A stretch of DNA of 64,000 bases from Candidatus Zixiibacteriota bacterium (GTDB taxonomy: Bacteria; Zixibacteria; MSB-5A5; GN15; FEB-12). The notes beneath the pieces were generated by a model, which did not search any database, was not told the origin of the DNA, and worked only from the letters and a program-made list of their open reading frames with translations. Location of the stretch: NCBI GenBank assembly GCA_028289585.1, contig JANQPI010000010.1:496001-560000 (forward strand). Reading direction: 5' to 3'. Below, piece by piece: positions 44,369 to 54,209 of the stretch. Both the position numbers and the translations under genes were made by a program. Each line of letters starts with the position of its first letter. Position 1 is the first letter of the stretch.

Positions 44369-47300
44369 ATGGAGAACGAGCGTACCGATCGCCCAACCAA
44401 GTTTGGGTCATATCGGATTACCCAGTGGCACGGTGAGGGTCCGTTAGCCCTTGTTGGGACCGCTCAGCGCGATGGTAACGTATTCTTACTCAAGGCGTTA
44501 CATGAGCAGGCTGCGGGCCTAAGAAAGACGTTTTGGGACCAATCGGAGAGGCTCCAGAGCCGCTTGGATCGCCAGTACCATTGCATCTACCGCCAGACCA
44601 CATCAATTTCCGGCTTCGCCATTCACGTTTATCCCTGGCTCAACCCTCGTAAGTGGCGCCCCCTTAGCGAGTGGTTGACAGGTTCGCAAGCAACCGAGGC
44701 GTTTGCTCAGGCTTGCCTGGCGATAGACCTGATTCATATCTGCGGTCTTGTTCATCGAGATCTGCGGATCGATCATATTCTCCTACACCGCCGCGGCCGT
44801 AGCTTTGCTGTGCGGATCATCGACTTTGACTTCCTCGTCGCCGCCGGTCCAGCAGATCGTCAGACGCTGGCCGGAGCTCGGCATTTTCTGCCGCCGGAAG
44901 CAGTAACCGCAACCGAGTTTGAGCCTTCCTACGATCTCTACACGTTTGCGAAATCAGTACAGGCGTTGGCGCTCGACCTGCCCGAGTCGACCGCAGCGAT
45001 CATACGGGATTGTGCCCGGGAATCGTCATTGGAGCGACCTCAGTCGATGTGGCATGCTCTTCACCGGCACGGTGGTATTGACGAAACGCGATCTCGACAT
45101 CATCTGGAGCGCACGACGTTGGCCCTGGCCCGAACCCAGATCCGATTTCCGGAAATGCAGCGGTCTGAATCTGATCCGCTGGCTGCCCAGTTGGTATTTC
45201 CAACGGCAACAGCTCGCGATGTTGTGGCCGATTGGGTAGCCGCTCGGCCGGCGGTGCGCTACCGTTCGCTGCGGCGAGTTCTCCCCGAAGTACACATCAA
45301 GCGGAGCAGCTTTGCTTTAGCAGTCGTGATTCCTGCGCACGTCCTGGGTCAACTATTGGCGCGATCAGATTCTTCATCTGACAAAATGCGGCAAATCATT
45401 GCCAGTCTGAGTGAGCGATCTGACGGTGACACGTCGAACCTCCTCGCCGATGCCGGCTGGCAGCTGCGTCTTGGTTATCTCAATGAGGGAGAGCGAACGC
45501 TAACCGCAATCGCGGAATCCGAAGACCACCCGGTGTCTCGACGGCTTCATTGCTGGCAACGTGCGGTAACGATTTCACTTCTACGCTTTAACATTGCTGC
45601 GGCCCGTGCCTATCTGGTGAGCGGGCAGACGTTGGCAAACTCAGCTGAGGATACATCGTATCGCCTAGAGTTCCGGCGTCTGGCGGTTTGGGTCGGCGGG
45701 TTAATGGCGAGTCCGGAACGAGCCATCGATACGTTGCGTCGGTTGTTGCGCGAAGCTCGCGCCGAGGGGGACTCCATACTACAGGCGCGTTTACATCACG
45801 ATCTTGGTGTGGCACACGGCCAGCTTGATCGTCATCGCTCAGCCAGTCGGCACTTAGCTCGTGCTCATGCCCTTGCTGTCGAAATCCGACAGAGTGACTG
45901 GTCACCGTTCGGCATTCTTTCCTCAATCGTTCGGTTGGCGTACCAGCGCGGAGATTGCGAACTTGCCGACCGCGTGTTGATGTCTGCACGAAGTGAGAGT
46001 GAGCTTCCGGAGGATGAGCTTCGACGGGGTATGCTCGGTACCTATGAGTCCGCTGTTGCTGCCGATTCCGGAGACTATCAACGGGCCCTCGACGCGAGCG
46101 AGCGATGTCGAGCCAGTTCCGGGCTTGAGACGGCAACCGTTGCTGAACTGATTACGTTGAATAACGATCTGGAGTTGGCCAAGATCCGCCGTCAATCGGA
46201 CCTGGCGCGTTTCTATATGACAATGGCCTTGCGACAACTGCAACTCGACGATGGCGCTGCGATGCGGCCACTTGTGATTCTCAATGCGGCTGAATTGCTG
46301 GTGTCGGTCGACGATAGCGATGGAGCGATCGAACTGCTGGAGTCACTTTCTGATGATGGGTTGTCGCCTGCGTTCCGACTCCGCAAACGATTGATTCATG
46401 TATTGGCGAGTGCCAGCACATCGGTCAGTGCCGACCATGTTCGCGAATTCATCACAATCTACCGCGAAGCACGCCAGCATGCACACTATCGTCTTATGGC
46501 GAGATCGGCGTTCTGGTTGTTGGCTTTGGCTCCGCAGCAGGCTCGAACTGAGATTAGCTTCTCGGATATCGAGAGCATAAGCAGATCCGGAGTGCTTGGA
46601 GCCGCCGTACAGGCGCTCATGGCGGCGGAACCCCGGGTCGGCGTTGCCGCCGTGCGCAAGCTTCGCAAGTCACCTTACCCACTCCACGAAATCGTGCTTC
46701 TCGATAAGGTTGCACACTGGTGTCGCGATAGTGAACAGCTGATTCTCTCTCGCAAGTATCACTCGCTAGCCCGGCAATCGGCGAACCGGTGGTCAGCTTC
46801 AGGAATTCCTACCTTTGGACTGTTAACGGAGGGCAAAGATGATGAGTCGCCGATTGAGGCAAGGCTGTCGCTAACGCTTCTTCGTGGTGTTCGGCGAATC
46901 ATGGATTCAGAGAACAATGAAGAGGCGGTACTGCGCGGCCTTCTTCAGCTTGCTCTTTCGGTCAGTGGTGCTGAACGCGTGGCATTGTTTAGCGTCAACA
47001 CCGACAACGTCCTCTCATTGCGTCTATCGCTGAACCTGCTTGATCCCGACAGTATTGGTGAAGATCTTGTGAGTTCGGGCACGGCCCATTACGCCCTGCG
47101 CGATGATCGTGAACTGCTCATCGATAATGCCCAAGCTGATCCTCGCACCGCCTCGCTCACCAGTGTCCTGACCGAAAACATTCAATCGATTCTGTGCCTG
47201 CCAATCACCGTCCAGCGGCAGCGTCGGCATGTCTTGTACCTTGATCATCACGATCTACCAAAGCGATTCGACGAACCCGATATCGAACGGGTCAGGGAGC

Positions 47301-48298
47301 TCGCCCATATGGCCGGCTCGTTGCTATCGCGAAGCCACGTCCTGCCGCCCGAGGAGCCTTCACGCGACTTCGATGCTACAGGCATTATCACACGAAATGC
47401 TGACCTCCAGGAGCAATTACGCCTGCTCACCAAGATTGCTCCCACCAACCATACGGTGCTTGTCGTTGGCGAGTCGGGAACCGGTAAAGAGTTGTTTGCC
47501 CGGTTCATCCACGAACACTCAGAACGGGCTGATCGCGACCTGATTGTTATCAATTGTGCAACGCTTACCGAGTCGTTGGCGGATGCCGAACTTTTCGGGA
47601 TCCGCAAGAACGTTGCATCCGGAGTAGACGCTCGTCCGGGGGCATTCGAGGTTGCATCCGGAAGCACACTTTTCCTCGATGAGATTGGTGACATGCCGAC
47701 CGTACTGTTGCCGAAGCTCCTTCGGGTCTTGGAAGAGAAGACGGTCCGGCCGATTGGTTCGCACCTGGAGATTCCGGTTGATACGCGCATTATTGCCGCG
47801 ACCAACCGTTCTCTTCATGAACTGCAGCAGGGTAAGGATTTCCGCGGTGACGTTTTTTATCGACTCACCGATCACATCGTTAAGCTCTTTCCCCTGCGCG
47901 AACGAGTCGAGGATATCCCGGTGTTAGCCGAATACTTCCTGCGTAAGGCGACCGGTGATGAGTCGCGAAAGTTCGCGAGCGACGCGCTCGATCGGTTGGT
48001 GACCCATCCTTGGCCGGGGAATGTACGTGAGCTCAAGTCGGTAGTCCGACGAGCCGTCCTGTTTTCTGGCAGTCAAATCATCCATGCGGTTGATCTTAAG
48101 TTCTCCGACGATGAGACGACAGGGGGGAGTAGTGCCCAGATTCAACACATGACCGATGACCAACGACGAGCTTTTCTGACCAAACGCCTTATCGCGCTGC
48201 GCGGTAACGTTGCTGAACTCGCACGAGAGATTGATTACCCGTATTCGCGACTGCGTCGAATGCTCATCCGATTGGAGATTCCTTACCGAAGGTTTTAA
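44369..48298 (+). CDS. pseudokinase-TPR-GAF-AAA+ (sigma-54 activator-like) regulator
   Basis: A 1309-residue multidomain regulator. Residues 1-240 are kinase-like but look inactive: HRDLRIDHILL replaces HRDLKxxN and DFD replaces DFG. A long TPR-like helical region (about 330-830) and a GAF domain (about 850-1000) follow. The AAA+ domain has Walker A GESGTGKE near 1035, LFLDEIGDMP and the VFYRLTD/PWPGNVREL sensor segments. The C-terminus is a Fis-like helix-turn-helix. Where sigma-54 activators carry GAFTGA this protein has ELFGIRKNVASGVDARPGAF, so the sigma-54 contact loop is not recognisable. The start could be the TTG at 44366 or the ATG at 44369. A sigma-54-like site lies just downstream. 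Confidence 0.85.
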   Translation: MENERTDRPTKFGSYRITQWHGEGPLALVGTAQRDGNVFLLKALHEQAAGLRKTFWDQSERLQSRLDRQYHCIYRQTTSISGFAIHVYPWLNPRKWRPLSEWLTGSQATEAFAQACLAIDLIHICGLVHRDLRIDHILLHRRGRSFAVRIIDFDFLVAAGPADRQTLAGARHFLPPEAVTATEFEPSYDLYTFAKSVQALALDLPESTAAIIRDCARESSLERPQSMWHALHRHGGIDETRSRHHLERTTLALARTQIRFPEMQRSESDPLAAQLVFPTATARDVVADWVAARPAVRYRSLRRVLPEVHIKRSSFALAVVIPAHVLGQLLARSDSSSDKMRQIIASLSERSDGDTSNLLADAGWQLRLGYLNEGERTLTAIAESEDHPVSRRLHCWQRAVTISLLRFNIAAARAYLVSGQTLANSAEDTSYRLEFRRLAVWVGGLMASPERAIDTLRRLLREARAEGDSILQARLHHDLGVAHGQLDRHRSASRHLARAHALAVEIRQSDWSPFGILSSIVRLAYQRGDCELADRVLMSARSESELPEDELRRGMLGTYESAVAADSGDYQRALDASERCRASSGLETATVAELITLNNDLELAKIRRQSDLARFYMTMALRQLQLDDGAAMRPLVILNAAELLVSVDDSDGAIELLESLSDDGLSPAFRLRKRLIHVLASASTSVSADHVREFITIYREARQHAHYRLMARSAFWLLALAPQQARTEISFSDIESISRSGVLGAAVQALMAAEPRVGVAAVRKLRKSPYPLHEIVLLDKVAHWCRDSEQLILSRKYHSLARQSANRWSASGIPTFGLLTEGKDDESPIEARLSLTLLRGVRRIMDSENNEEAVLRGLLQLALSVSGAERVALFSVNTDNVLSLRLSLNLLDPDSIGEDLVSSGTAHYALRDDRELLIDNAQADPRTASLTSVLTENIQSILCLPITVQRQRRHVLYLDHHDLPKRFDEPDIERVRELAHMAGSLLSRSHVLPPEEPSRDFDATGIITRNADLQEQLRLLTKIAPTNHTVLVVGESGTGKELFARFIHEHSERADRDLIVINCATLTESLADAELFGIRKNVASGVDARPGAFEVASGSTLFLDEIGDMPTVLLPKLLRVLEEKTVRPIGSHLEIPVDTRIIAATNRSLHELQQGKDFRGDVFYRLTDHIVKLFPLRERVEDIPVLAEYFLRKATGDESRKFASDALDRLVTHPWPGNVRELKSVVRRAVLFSGSQIIHAVDLKFSDDETTGGSSAQIQHMTDDQRRAFLTKRLIALRGNVAELAREIDYPYSRLRRMLIRLEIPYRRF

Positions 48299-48484
48299 CG
48301 ATTTTTGCAATTGTGTTAGGACTGTAAAAAGGGAAGAGGCGTACAGTGACAACTCAGTCGGCGAGTTGAGGAAGAACATGGCTGTCATATCTGTCATTCT
48401 GCGCATCACGGATCGAAAACTCCGTGTTGGCAGCGAGTTGTTGCGAGACATAGTGTTATGTGATTTTACGGACTTGTTCTCAGG

Positions 48485-48500
48485 TGGCACGGAAATTGAC
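48485..48500 (+). promoter_or_regulatory. sigma-54-like promoter of the small exported protein gene
   Basis: TGGCACG-GAAA-TTGAC matches the -24/-12 consensus (TGGCACG-N4-TTGC) at every consensus position except GA for GC at -12. It lies about 50 bases before the ATG at 48550 and directly follows a sigma-54-activator-like gene. Confidence 0.5.
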
Positions 48501-48549
48501 CGTGTGAACTCCGTTGCGTCCACGTCGACGACTACAGGAGGTCACACAA

Positions 48550-48801
48550 ATGACAAAGGCAACATGGTACCGTACAACCCTCGCTTCGTTGTTCCTTTCC
48601 GGGGCACTGTTGCTGCCGACTTCGTCTTACGGTGAAGGTGGTGGCCCGCCGCTTCCCCCCCCGCCCGGAGACACGTCCGGAAACGGAGCCGTTGCGCTCA
48701 CGAACCAAGGAACGATTACCGATTCAGCTATGGATGAAACGGATGATGGGGGCATGCTTCTCTCGCTCATCCGTATGTGGCTTATGATCAACGTTCGGTA
48801 G
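48550..48801 (+). CDS. small exported protein
   Basis: An 83-residue protein with a signal peptide (TKATWYRTT then a hydrophobic core, probable cleavage after SSYG). The mature part of about 55 residues begins Gly/Pro-rich (EGGGPPLPPPPGD), has an acidic middle (DETDDGG) and a hydrophobic-amphipathic end (GGMLLSLIRMWLMINVR). AGGAGGT stands about six bases before the ATG. No family is recognised. It sits behind a sigma-54-like promoter and eight bases before an HTH regulator gene, which suggests a regulated secreted peptide. Confidence 0.7.
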   Translation: MTKATWYRTTLASLFLSGALLLPTSSYGEGGGPPLPPPPGDTSGNGAVALTNQGTITDSAMDETDDGGMLLSLIRMWLMINVR

Positions 48802-48809
48802 GAGATCTG

Positions 48810-49538
48810 ATGAACAGTACGCGAAGTGTGATCGACAACGTTCTCCGGATCATCAACTTGCTTCAGTTTCGCTCGTTCGTGAAACTGGACGACATTGTCG
48901 ATGCCTGCGGCATACACCCGCGTACGGCGTATCGGTATCTCAATAGCCTGAGTGAAGCCAACCTTGCGATCGAGTACGATCGCAAGGTTGGTGGCTATCG
49001 ACTCGCGAGTCAAACGCGGTATCGCTTCGACGGCATGGCCTATACCGATGCCCTGGTGCTCGACAGTCTCCTCTCCCAATGGACCGCCGGGGCCGATTCA
49101 GAACGAGATCGCGATTTGCTTGAGATCATTGGCCGGGTGCGCACCTGCCTTCCGGGGCACGAGTCGACCGAGACCGCGACGAAAGCAGAAACGAACATTG
49201 ATCAGGTCTCACCGGCTCGCTTGTCGACGCTCATGCAGCTTGTCCTCGTCTCTCTCATGGAGCAAGCCGCGCGGATCGAGTATCTGCACGAAGGCCAAAT
49301 CGTTTCGATCCGTCTGGCACGACCGCGGCTACAGATCCGGGGACGCTGCGAACTTGTTGATGCCGCCGCCGTCGAAGATGCCGGTATCGCAGTCGGAGAT
49401 ATCATCAGCTGTCAGGCGGTCGCACCAGATGCTGCGGATCGTCGACCGGTTACCGCGAAGAGTGTTCGGGAGGCGCTGACGTTCCTCATTGCGTGCGAGA
49501 AACGCCCGATTGATCGCCGACCAACACCCGTGCGGTAG
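48810..49538 (+). CDS. HTH (DeoR/YafY-like) transcriptional regulator
   Basis: A 242-residue protein. The N-terminal winged helix-turn-helix (about residues 10-65: LQFRSFVKLDDIVDACGIHPRTAYRYLNSL then GGYRL) is of the HTH_11/DeoR-like type. The C-terminal 170 residues contain IEYLHEGQIVSIRLARPRL, a layout loosely like WYL-type regulators but without a clear WYL motif. The start has GGAG six bases upstream. It is co-transcribed with the small exported protein gene and may control it or sense a related signal (inference). Confidence 0.75.
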   Translation: MNSTRSVIDNVLRIINLLQFRSFVKLDDIVDACGIHPRTAYRYLNSLSEANLAIEYDRKVGGYRLASQTRYRFDGMAYTDALVLDSLLSQWTAGADSERDRDLLEIIGRVRTCLPGHESTETATKAETNIDQVSPARLSTLMQLVLVSLMEQAARIEYLHEGQIVSIRLARPRLQIRGRCELVDAAAVEDAGIAVGDIISCQAVAPDAADRRPVTAKSVREALTFLIACEKRPIDRRPTPVR

Positions 49539-49554
49539 AAGACGGTTATCCAGC

Positions 49555-49623
49555 AAAAAAAAGGCCCCGGCACCAGATTGGTGCCGGGGTTAACACTGGT
49601 CACTCTCGGGGGAGGATAAGAGT
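49555..49623. terminator. hairpin pair after the HTH gene
   Basis: A8 precedes a perfect 10-bp stem (CCCCGGCACC/GGTGCCGGGG, loop AGATT, 49565-49589). A small hairpin (ACTCT/AGAGT, 49602-49623) with GGGGGAGGA in its loop follows. It lies 17 bases after the HTH gene stop. The T-run is on the minus strand, so it is best viewed as a boundary structure, possibly bidirectional. Confidence 0.45.
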
Positions 49624-49774
49624 CTCCAGCGCCCACAAGCTACCGTTCTGAAGGTATTAAGTCAAGCCGATAAGCGAGACCGAACACGTCTGGCGGTCGT
49701 AAGTCTTCTGACACTGCATCGACTACCGTGAAACCGCGTATAACTGGCTGAAGCTGAAAAGGTAGGGTCTTGCG

Positions 49775-50413
49775 ATGCTTAAGAACTCCATAATCCGTAT
49801 TTGCATCGTCCTCTTTGGAGCCGCCACCATCCTTACCGGCGGACGGTTGTTGGAAGCTCTCGAAGACACCAACGCTGACGCCAAGGCGACCGACGGACCA
49901 ACCGCGGCGGATTTCGCGACGGCGTTGGATAACCCGGACTGGGAGCGAGCGACTTTTGCTGGTGGGTGCTTCTGGGGCATCGAAGCAACGTTTCGGAACA
50001 CTGCGGGGGTCAAGGCAACACGCGTTGGGTACATCGGCGGCAGTGTTGACAATCCGACTTATCAACAGGTCTGCTACACCAATACGGGACACGCTGAGGC
50101 CGTAGATATCGTGTTTGATCCCGCCCAGGTGTCGTTTCGTGATCTTCTTCACGTCTTCTGGGAGGCTCATGACCCGACGCAGGTCAATCGCCAGGGACCG
50201 GATATCGGCGATCAATACCGCACTGCGATCTTTGTCCATTCTGACAGCCAGATGAGCGCCGCCGAAGCGTCGAAGCAGGCGCTCGATTCTTCCGGCGTTC
50301 ACACACGACCGATCGCAACGATCATCGAGCATGCGCCTACCTTCTGGCCCGCCGAGGAGTATCACCAGCAGTACTTGGAAAAGCGAGGGCTCTCGTCCTG
50401 TGGGATCAAGTAG
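49775..50413 (+). CDS. msrA: peptide methionine sulfoxide reductase MsrA, exported
   Basis: A 212-residue MsrA with the catalytic GGCFWGIE near residue 63 and the [26 protein letters not shown] and DQYRTAIF segments of the family. An N-terminal hydrophobic stretch (about residues 6-24) indicates export or membrane anchoring. It reduces Met-S-sulfoxide in proteins, here probably in the envelope. A GGTAGGG lies upstream of the ATG. The C-terminal SSCGIK may hold a resolving Cys. Confidence 0.9.
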   Translation: MLKNSIIRICIVLFGAATILTGGRLLEALEDTNADAKATDGPTAADFATALDNPDWERATFAGGCFWGIEATFRNTAGVKATRVGYIGGSVDNPTYQQVCYTNTGHAEAVDIVFDPAQVSFRDLLHVFWEAHDPTQVNRQGPDIGDQYRTAIFVHSDSQMSAAEASKQALDSSGVHTRPIATIIEHAPTFWPAEEYHQQYLEKRGLSSCGIK

Positions 50414-50520
50414 CGTTCTCGGCAATCCCGCGAGTGGCTGAAACCTTCCGACCAATTCCCGCGTAGACCGAGCGAGAGCTTTGGCAATCGATACGATTGC
50501 CCATCGTGTGGGAGTGGTGT

Positions 50521-52935
50521 TTGCCTGTACTTTCGAGAGCGCTGAAGCGCTGCCTGCCAGCTATACTCTTGGTCCTGTCTGTTTCCGGGGCCATGGCTTT
50601 TGAACCGACTTTTCAACCGCGTGTAACCGCCATCCGAATCGCCGAGTCGATCGAGATCGATGGTGTCCTCGATGAGCCAGGTTGGCGACAGGCCGGTTTG
50701 GCCAGCGGCTTCTCCGAAACTGATCCCGGTGATCAGATCGCGCCGGCGGTACGCTCGCAGGCACTGGTGATGTACGATGCGACCAATCTCTACATCGCAC
50801 TCATTGCCTATGATGATCCGACATCAATTCGAGCCGGTCTCCACACTCGCGACAATATCTGGTCCGATGATTATTTCGGCGTCATGATCGATCCGAACGG
50901 GGACCAATCATTTGGGTATGGTCTCTTTGTTAACCCATTTGGGCTTCAGGGAGACGAATCGTACCAGAACGGTGGCGGCTCTGATGGCTCGTACGATGTC
51001 ATCTTCTTTTCCGATGGCATGATCACCGATTCTGGCTACCAGGTTGAACTCGCTATCCCGTTTGCCTCCCTTCGCTTTCCCGAAGGTCAGCAGGACTGGC
51101 GGATCAACTTCTGGCGCGATCGTAAACGCGACAACCGCTATCGCTACACATGGGCTGCTCAGGATCGGGATGAGGGCTGCTTTATGTGTCAGTGGGGACA
51201 TCTTGATGGTATCGAAGGGATTGAGCGTTCCTCGAACATCGAAATCCTGCCGACCTTTGTCGCCTCGCAGGCGGGTCTGCTGACCGATATCACCGATACG
51301 TCGGAAGTATTCGACAACGACGACCCCGAAGCCGACGTCTCGATGAACATCAAGTATGGTTTGTCGAACAACGCCGGAGCGGAACTAACTTACAATCCGG
51401 ACTTTTCTCAGGTTGAATCCGATGCCGGACGAATCGATGTCAATACTACCTTCGGTCTCTTTTTCCCGGAGCGTCGACCGTTCTTCCAGGAAGGCTCGGA
51501 TCTCTTCAACACCTGGATCAGCCAGGTGTACACGCGAACAATCAATGATCCGCAATTCGCCGGAAAACTGAGCGGGACATTCGGAGATGCGTCGGTGAAC
51601 ATCCTCGCCGCATTCGACGAAAACAGTACGTTCCTGATTCCCGGTCCGGAACGGAGCTACACGGCACAGTCAGACGAAGCGTTGGTCGGTATCGCCCGCT
51701 ATCGTCAGCAACTGGCCAATCAGGTCTACATTGGCTGGACGTTTACCGCCCGCTCAACGCGTGACTTTTCGCTTGAGGGGATGCCGAACCAGATGCAGGG
51801 CGGACTCGGAGCGACCTATTCGTTTGATTCCCGGGTACGCCTCACCAAGAACTGGCAAGTCGAGTTTCAGGCCGTTGGCAGCTATATCGAAGAACCACAG
51901 ACGCTGTCCGAGATCACGGTGACGACCGATTCCGGCGATGTGCTCGACACGATCGGTCTGGTCGGCACCAGTGATCGATTCGATAATGGCCGGTACAGTG
52001 TTGAGTTCGACGGTGAGTCGTTCTCCGGGCATTCGGTCTATGCCTCCCTTGAGCGATCGGGGCGCATCTGGAATTTCGATATCGACTATCGAGAGACATC
52101 GCCGACGTTCCGCGCCGAAAACGGCTTTGTAACAAGTAATGATTCTCGACTGGTCTCAATGTGGACGGGTCTCAATTTCCGACCCAATGGTGCGCTGATC
52201 AAACAGATCGAGCCCTCGGTTAGCACGGGTCGCGTGTGGGATTTCGATTCGTTTCTCGATGCCAACCCACTTCGCTTTCGGGGTGGTTCTAAGGACGAGT
52301 GGCTACGACCGTCGTTGTTTGTTCGCTTCAGTGGACAGACATCGTTTTTCGTGCAATATCTTAACAGCCGCGAACGATTTGGTGTCAACGGTGAGGTCTT
52401 TCCGGGGATCAGCCGCCTCTATTCCGAGCTCAGCCGCAACTTCTCTCGGACCTTCGAGATGTTCGTCTATACAACGTTTGGAAACACAATCTGGCGTGAC
52501 CGCTCAGAGCCAGAGCTTGCGCGGTTCTGGGAAGGGGGCGCAGGCATCACCTTTCGACCCACGAGTCGACTGGTTGTAAACCCACGATTGGATTACGTTC
52601 GGTTGAGCCGACGACCCTCGGTTGCCGAGGCGCTGGGCACCGAACGCATCGAACTCGCCGAAACCTACATTCTCCGCACCCGCACGACCTACCAATTCTC
52701 GCGGGAGTGGGGCGCCCGGTTGATCGTGCAATGGAATGAGAATAACAACCGGGTCAATGTTGAGCCGCTCCTGACCTGGCAGCTCAATCCACTGACGGTC
52801 TTTTATCTGGGCGCGAACTGGTCACTGCGAGACTACGATGTTGCGCTGGCATCCGCGCCGAGCCAGGAGCGAACACGCTTTGCGCGCTCGTCTCAGCAGC
52901 TGTATCTGAAGTTCCAGTACCTGTTTCGCGTCTAG
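50521..52935 (+). CDS. DUF5916 outer-membrane protein with CBM9-like domain
   Basis: An 804-residue exported protein. The TTG at 50521 is chosen because GGGAG lies six bases upstream and a signal peptide follows directly (ALKRCLPAILLVLSVSGAMA). Residues about 30-230 match a CBM9-like sugar-binding beta-sandwich (IEIDGVLDEPGWRQA, LYIALIAYD, VELAIPFASLRF). The rest, with PDFSQVESDAGRIDVN and FFPERRPFFQEGSDLF, is the DUF5916 region, and strand-rich repeats ending in aromatic LKFQYLFRV suggest a beta-barrel. Function is unknown; uptake or envelope glycan binding is plausible. Confidence 0.82.
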   Translation: MPVLSRALKRCLPAILLVLSVSGAMAFEPTFQPRVTAIRIAESIEIDGVLDEPGWRQAGLASGFSETDPGDQIAPAVRSQALVMYDATNLYIALIAYDDPTSIRAGLHTRDNIWSDDYFGVMIDPNGDQSFGYGLFVNPFGLQGDESYQNGGGSDGSYDVIFFSDGMITDSGYQVELAIPFASLRFPEGQQDWRINFWRDRKRDNRYRYTWAAQDRDEGCFMCQWGHLDGIEGIERSSNIEILPTFVASQAGLLTDITDTSEVFDNDDPEADVSMNIKYGLSNNAGAELTYNPDFSQVESDAGRIDVNTTFGLFFPERRPFFQEGSDLFNTWISQVYTRTINDPQFAGKLSGTFGDASVNILAAFDENSTFLIPGPERSYTAQSDEALVGIARYRQQLANQVYIGWTFTARSTRDFSLEGMPNQMQGGLGATYSFDSRVRLTKNWQVEFQAVGSYIEEPQTLSEITVTTDSGDVLDTIGLVGTSDRFDNGRYSVEFDGESFSGHSVYASLERSGRIWNFDIDYRETSPTFRAENGFVTSNDSRLVSMWTGLNFRPNGALIKQIEPSVSTGRVWDFDSFLDANPLRFRGGSKDEWLRPSLFVRFSGQTSFFVQYLNSRERFGVNGEVFPGISRLYSELSRNFSRTFEMFVYTTFGNTIWRDRSEPELARFWEGGAGITFRPTSRLVVNPRLDYVRLSRRPSVAEALGTERIELAETYILRTRTTYQFSREWGARLIVQWNENNNRVNVEPLLTWQLNPLTVFYLGANWSLRDYDVALASAPSQERTRFARSSQQLYLKFQYLFRV

Positions 52936-53015
52936 TAACGGTCGGTTGCTCAATTGACTTAGCCGGCGAATCCGGATAGATTGTGACGAGAATCACAAGA
53001 GCCGGAGGCGATCGC

Positions 53016-54161
53016 ATGGCTGCACACGAGTTAACACTGGGGGTAGTGGGAAGCTCGACCAAAGAGAACGAGAAACGACTCCCGATTCATCCCGACCATC
53101 TCAATCGTATTCCGGCAGCGCTATCCGATCGCATTTGGTTTGAGCGTGATTACGGAAGCAACTTTGCGGTACCTGATAGCCAGTTTGCAGCCCATTCGGC
53201 GGGTATTAAGTCGCGCGATGAGTTGTTCGCTACCTGCGATATCATTCTACTGCCCAAGCCGACCGACCAGGACTTTGCCTCGTTTCGTGATGGTCAGATT
53301 CTCTGGGGCTGGCCGCATTGTGTCCAGGGAACGCCGATTACGCAGCTCGGCATCGACAAGCGACTGACCTATATCGCCTGGGAGGAGATGCATCATTGGA
53401 ACGACGACGGTACCTACACTGGCCATGTCTTTGCTCGGAATAATGAGATGGCAGGCTACTGCTCGGCCGTCCACGCCCTTGAACTCAGTGGTCGGTGTGG
53501 TCACTACGGGCGTCCTGAGGAAGTCGTTGTCCTCGGCTGTGGCGCCACCGGGCAGGGAGCGATTCGAGCGTTGGCTGGTCTGGGGTACACCGACCTGACG
53601 GTGTTCAATCGCTACGGCCACGGGCGTCCCCACGGCTTGGCCGATCAGTATCACCACCTCTATAGTCTCATCGAAGACGGTCGGGCGATGACGGTCACCG
53701 AGGAGGGGGAGCATCAACCGATGATCGAGGTGATTGCCCGGGCAGATATCATCGTTAATGCGATCCTCCAAAATCCGAACGAGCCGTACATGTTTGTGAC
53801 CGAGAATGAGATCGGTCGGCTGAAACGGGGTGCCTTGATTGTCGACGTCAGTTGCGATCTTGGTATGGGCTTCCCCTTCGCCCGACCCACATCATTCGAA
53901 GAGCCAGCATTTTCGGTTGGAGACGGAGTCACCTATTACGCGGTCGATCACTCGCCGTCATTGATGTACCGCTCGGCGAGCTGGGAGATTTCGGAGTCGC
54001 TCCTGCCGTTTCTTACCGATGTTCTGGCGGGACCGGATGCCTGGCACCGGAACCCGACCATCAAACGATCCCTGGAGATCATTGATGGCGTGATCCAGAA
54101 TCCGGCAATCCTGCGTTTTCAGGACCGAACCGAAGCGTATCCTCATCCCGTCGCCTCCTAG
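53016..54161 (+). CDS. alanine dehydrogenase/PNT-family enzyme, CEO synthase-like
   Basis: A 381-residue NAD(P)-dependent enzyme. The N-terminus (VGSSTKENEKRLPIHPDHL) is the alanine dehydrogenase/pyridine nucleotide transhydrogenase signature, and the nucleotide fold has VVLGCGATGQGAIRAL. The AGYCSAVHAL segment and overall pattern are closer to N5-(carboxyethyl)ornithine synthase-type proteins than to alanine dehydrogenase proper. The substrate is therefore uncertain. GGAGG lies seven bases before the chosen ATG at 53016. Confidence 0.7.
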   Translation: MAAHELTLGVVGSSTKENEKRLPIHPDHLNRIPAALSDRIWFERDYGSNFAVPDSQFAAHSAGIKSRDELFATCDIILLPKPTDQDFASFRDGQILWGWPHCVQGTPITQLGIDKRLTYIAWEEMHHWNDDGTYTGHVFARNNEMAGYCSAVHALELSGRCGHYGRPEEVVVLGCGATGQGAIRALAGLGYTDLTVFNRYGHGRPHGLADQYHHLYSLIEDGRAMTVTEEGEHQPMIEVIARADIIVNAILQNPNEPYMFVTENEIGRLKRGALIVDVSCDLGMGFPFARPTSFEEPAFSVGDGVTYYAVDHSPSLMYRSASWEISESLLPFLTDVLAGPDAWHRNPTIKRSLEIIDGVIQNPAILRFQDRTEAYPHPVAS

Positions 54162-54172
54162 CAATACGCCGG

Positions 54173-54201
54173 TTGCATTGTCGCGTTCACGGCGGTATCC
54201 T
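54173..54201 (+). promoter_or_regulatory. predicted leaderless promoter of the DEAD-box gene
   Basis: TTGCAT, 17 bases, TATCCT, ending eight bases before the ATG at 54210. There is no Shine-Dalgarno sequence. Confidence 0.5.
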
Positions 54202-54209
54202 TGCGCGCT

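Noticed and set aside
48210-48635. 141-codon frame overlapping the end of the AAA+ gene
   Set aside because: It overlaps two better-supported genes, lacks a ribosome site and shows no domain.
49640-50455. 271-codon open frame on the minus strand
   Set aside because: It is antisense to msrA, which has clear catalytic motifs; the minus frame has none.
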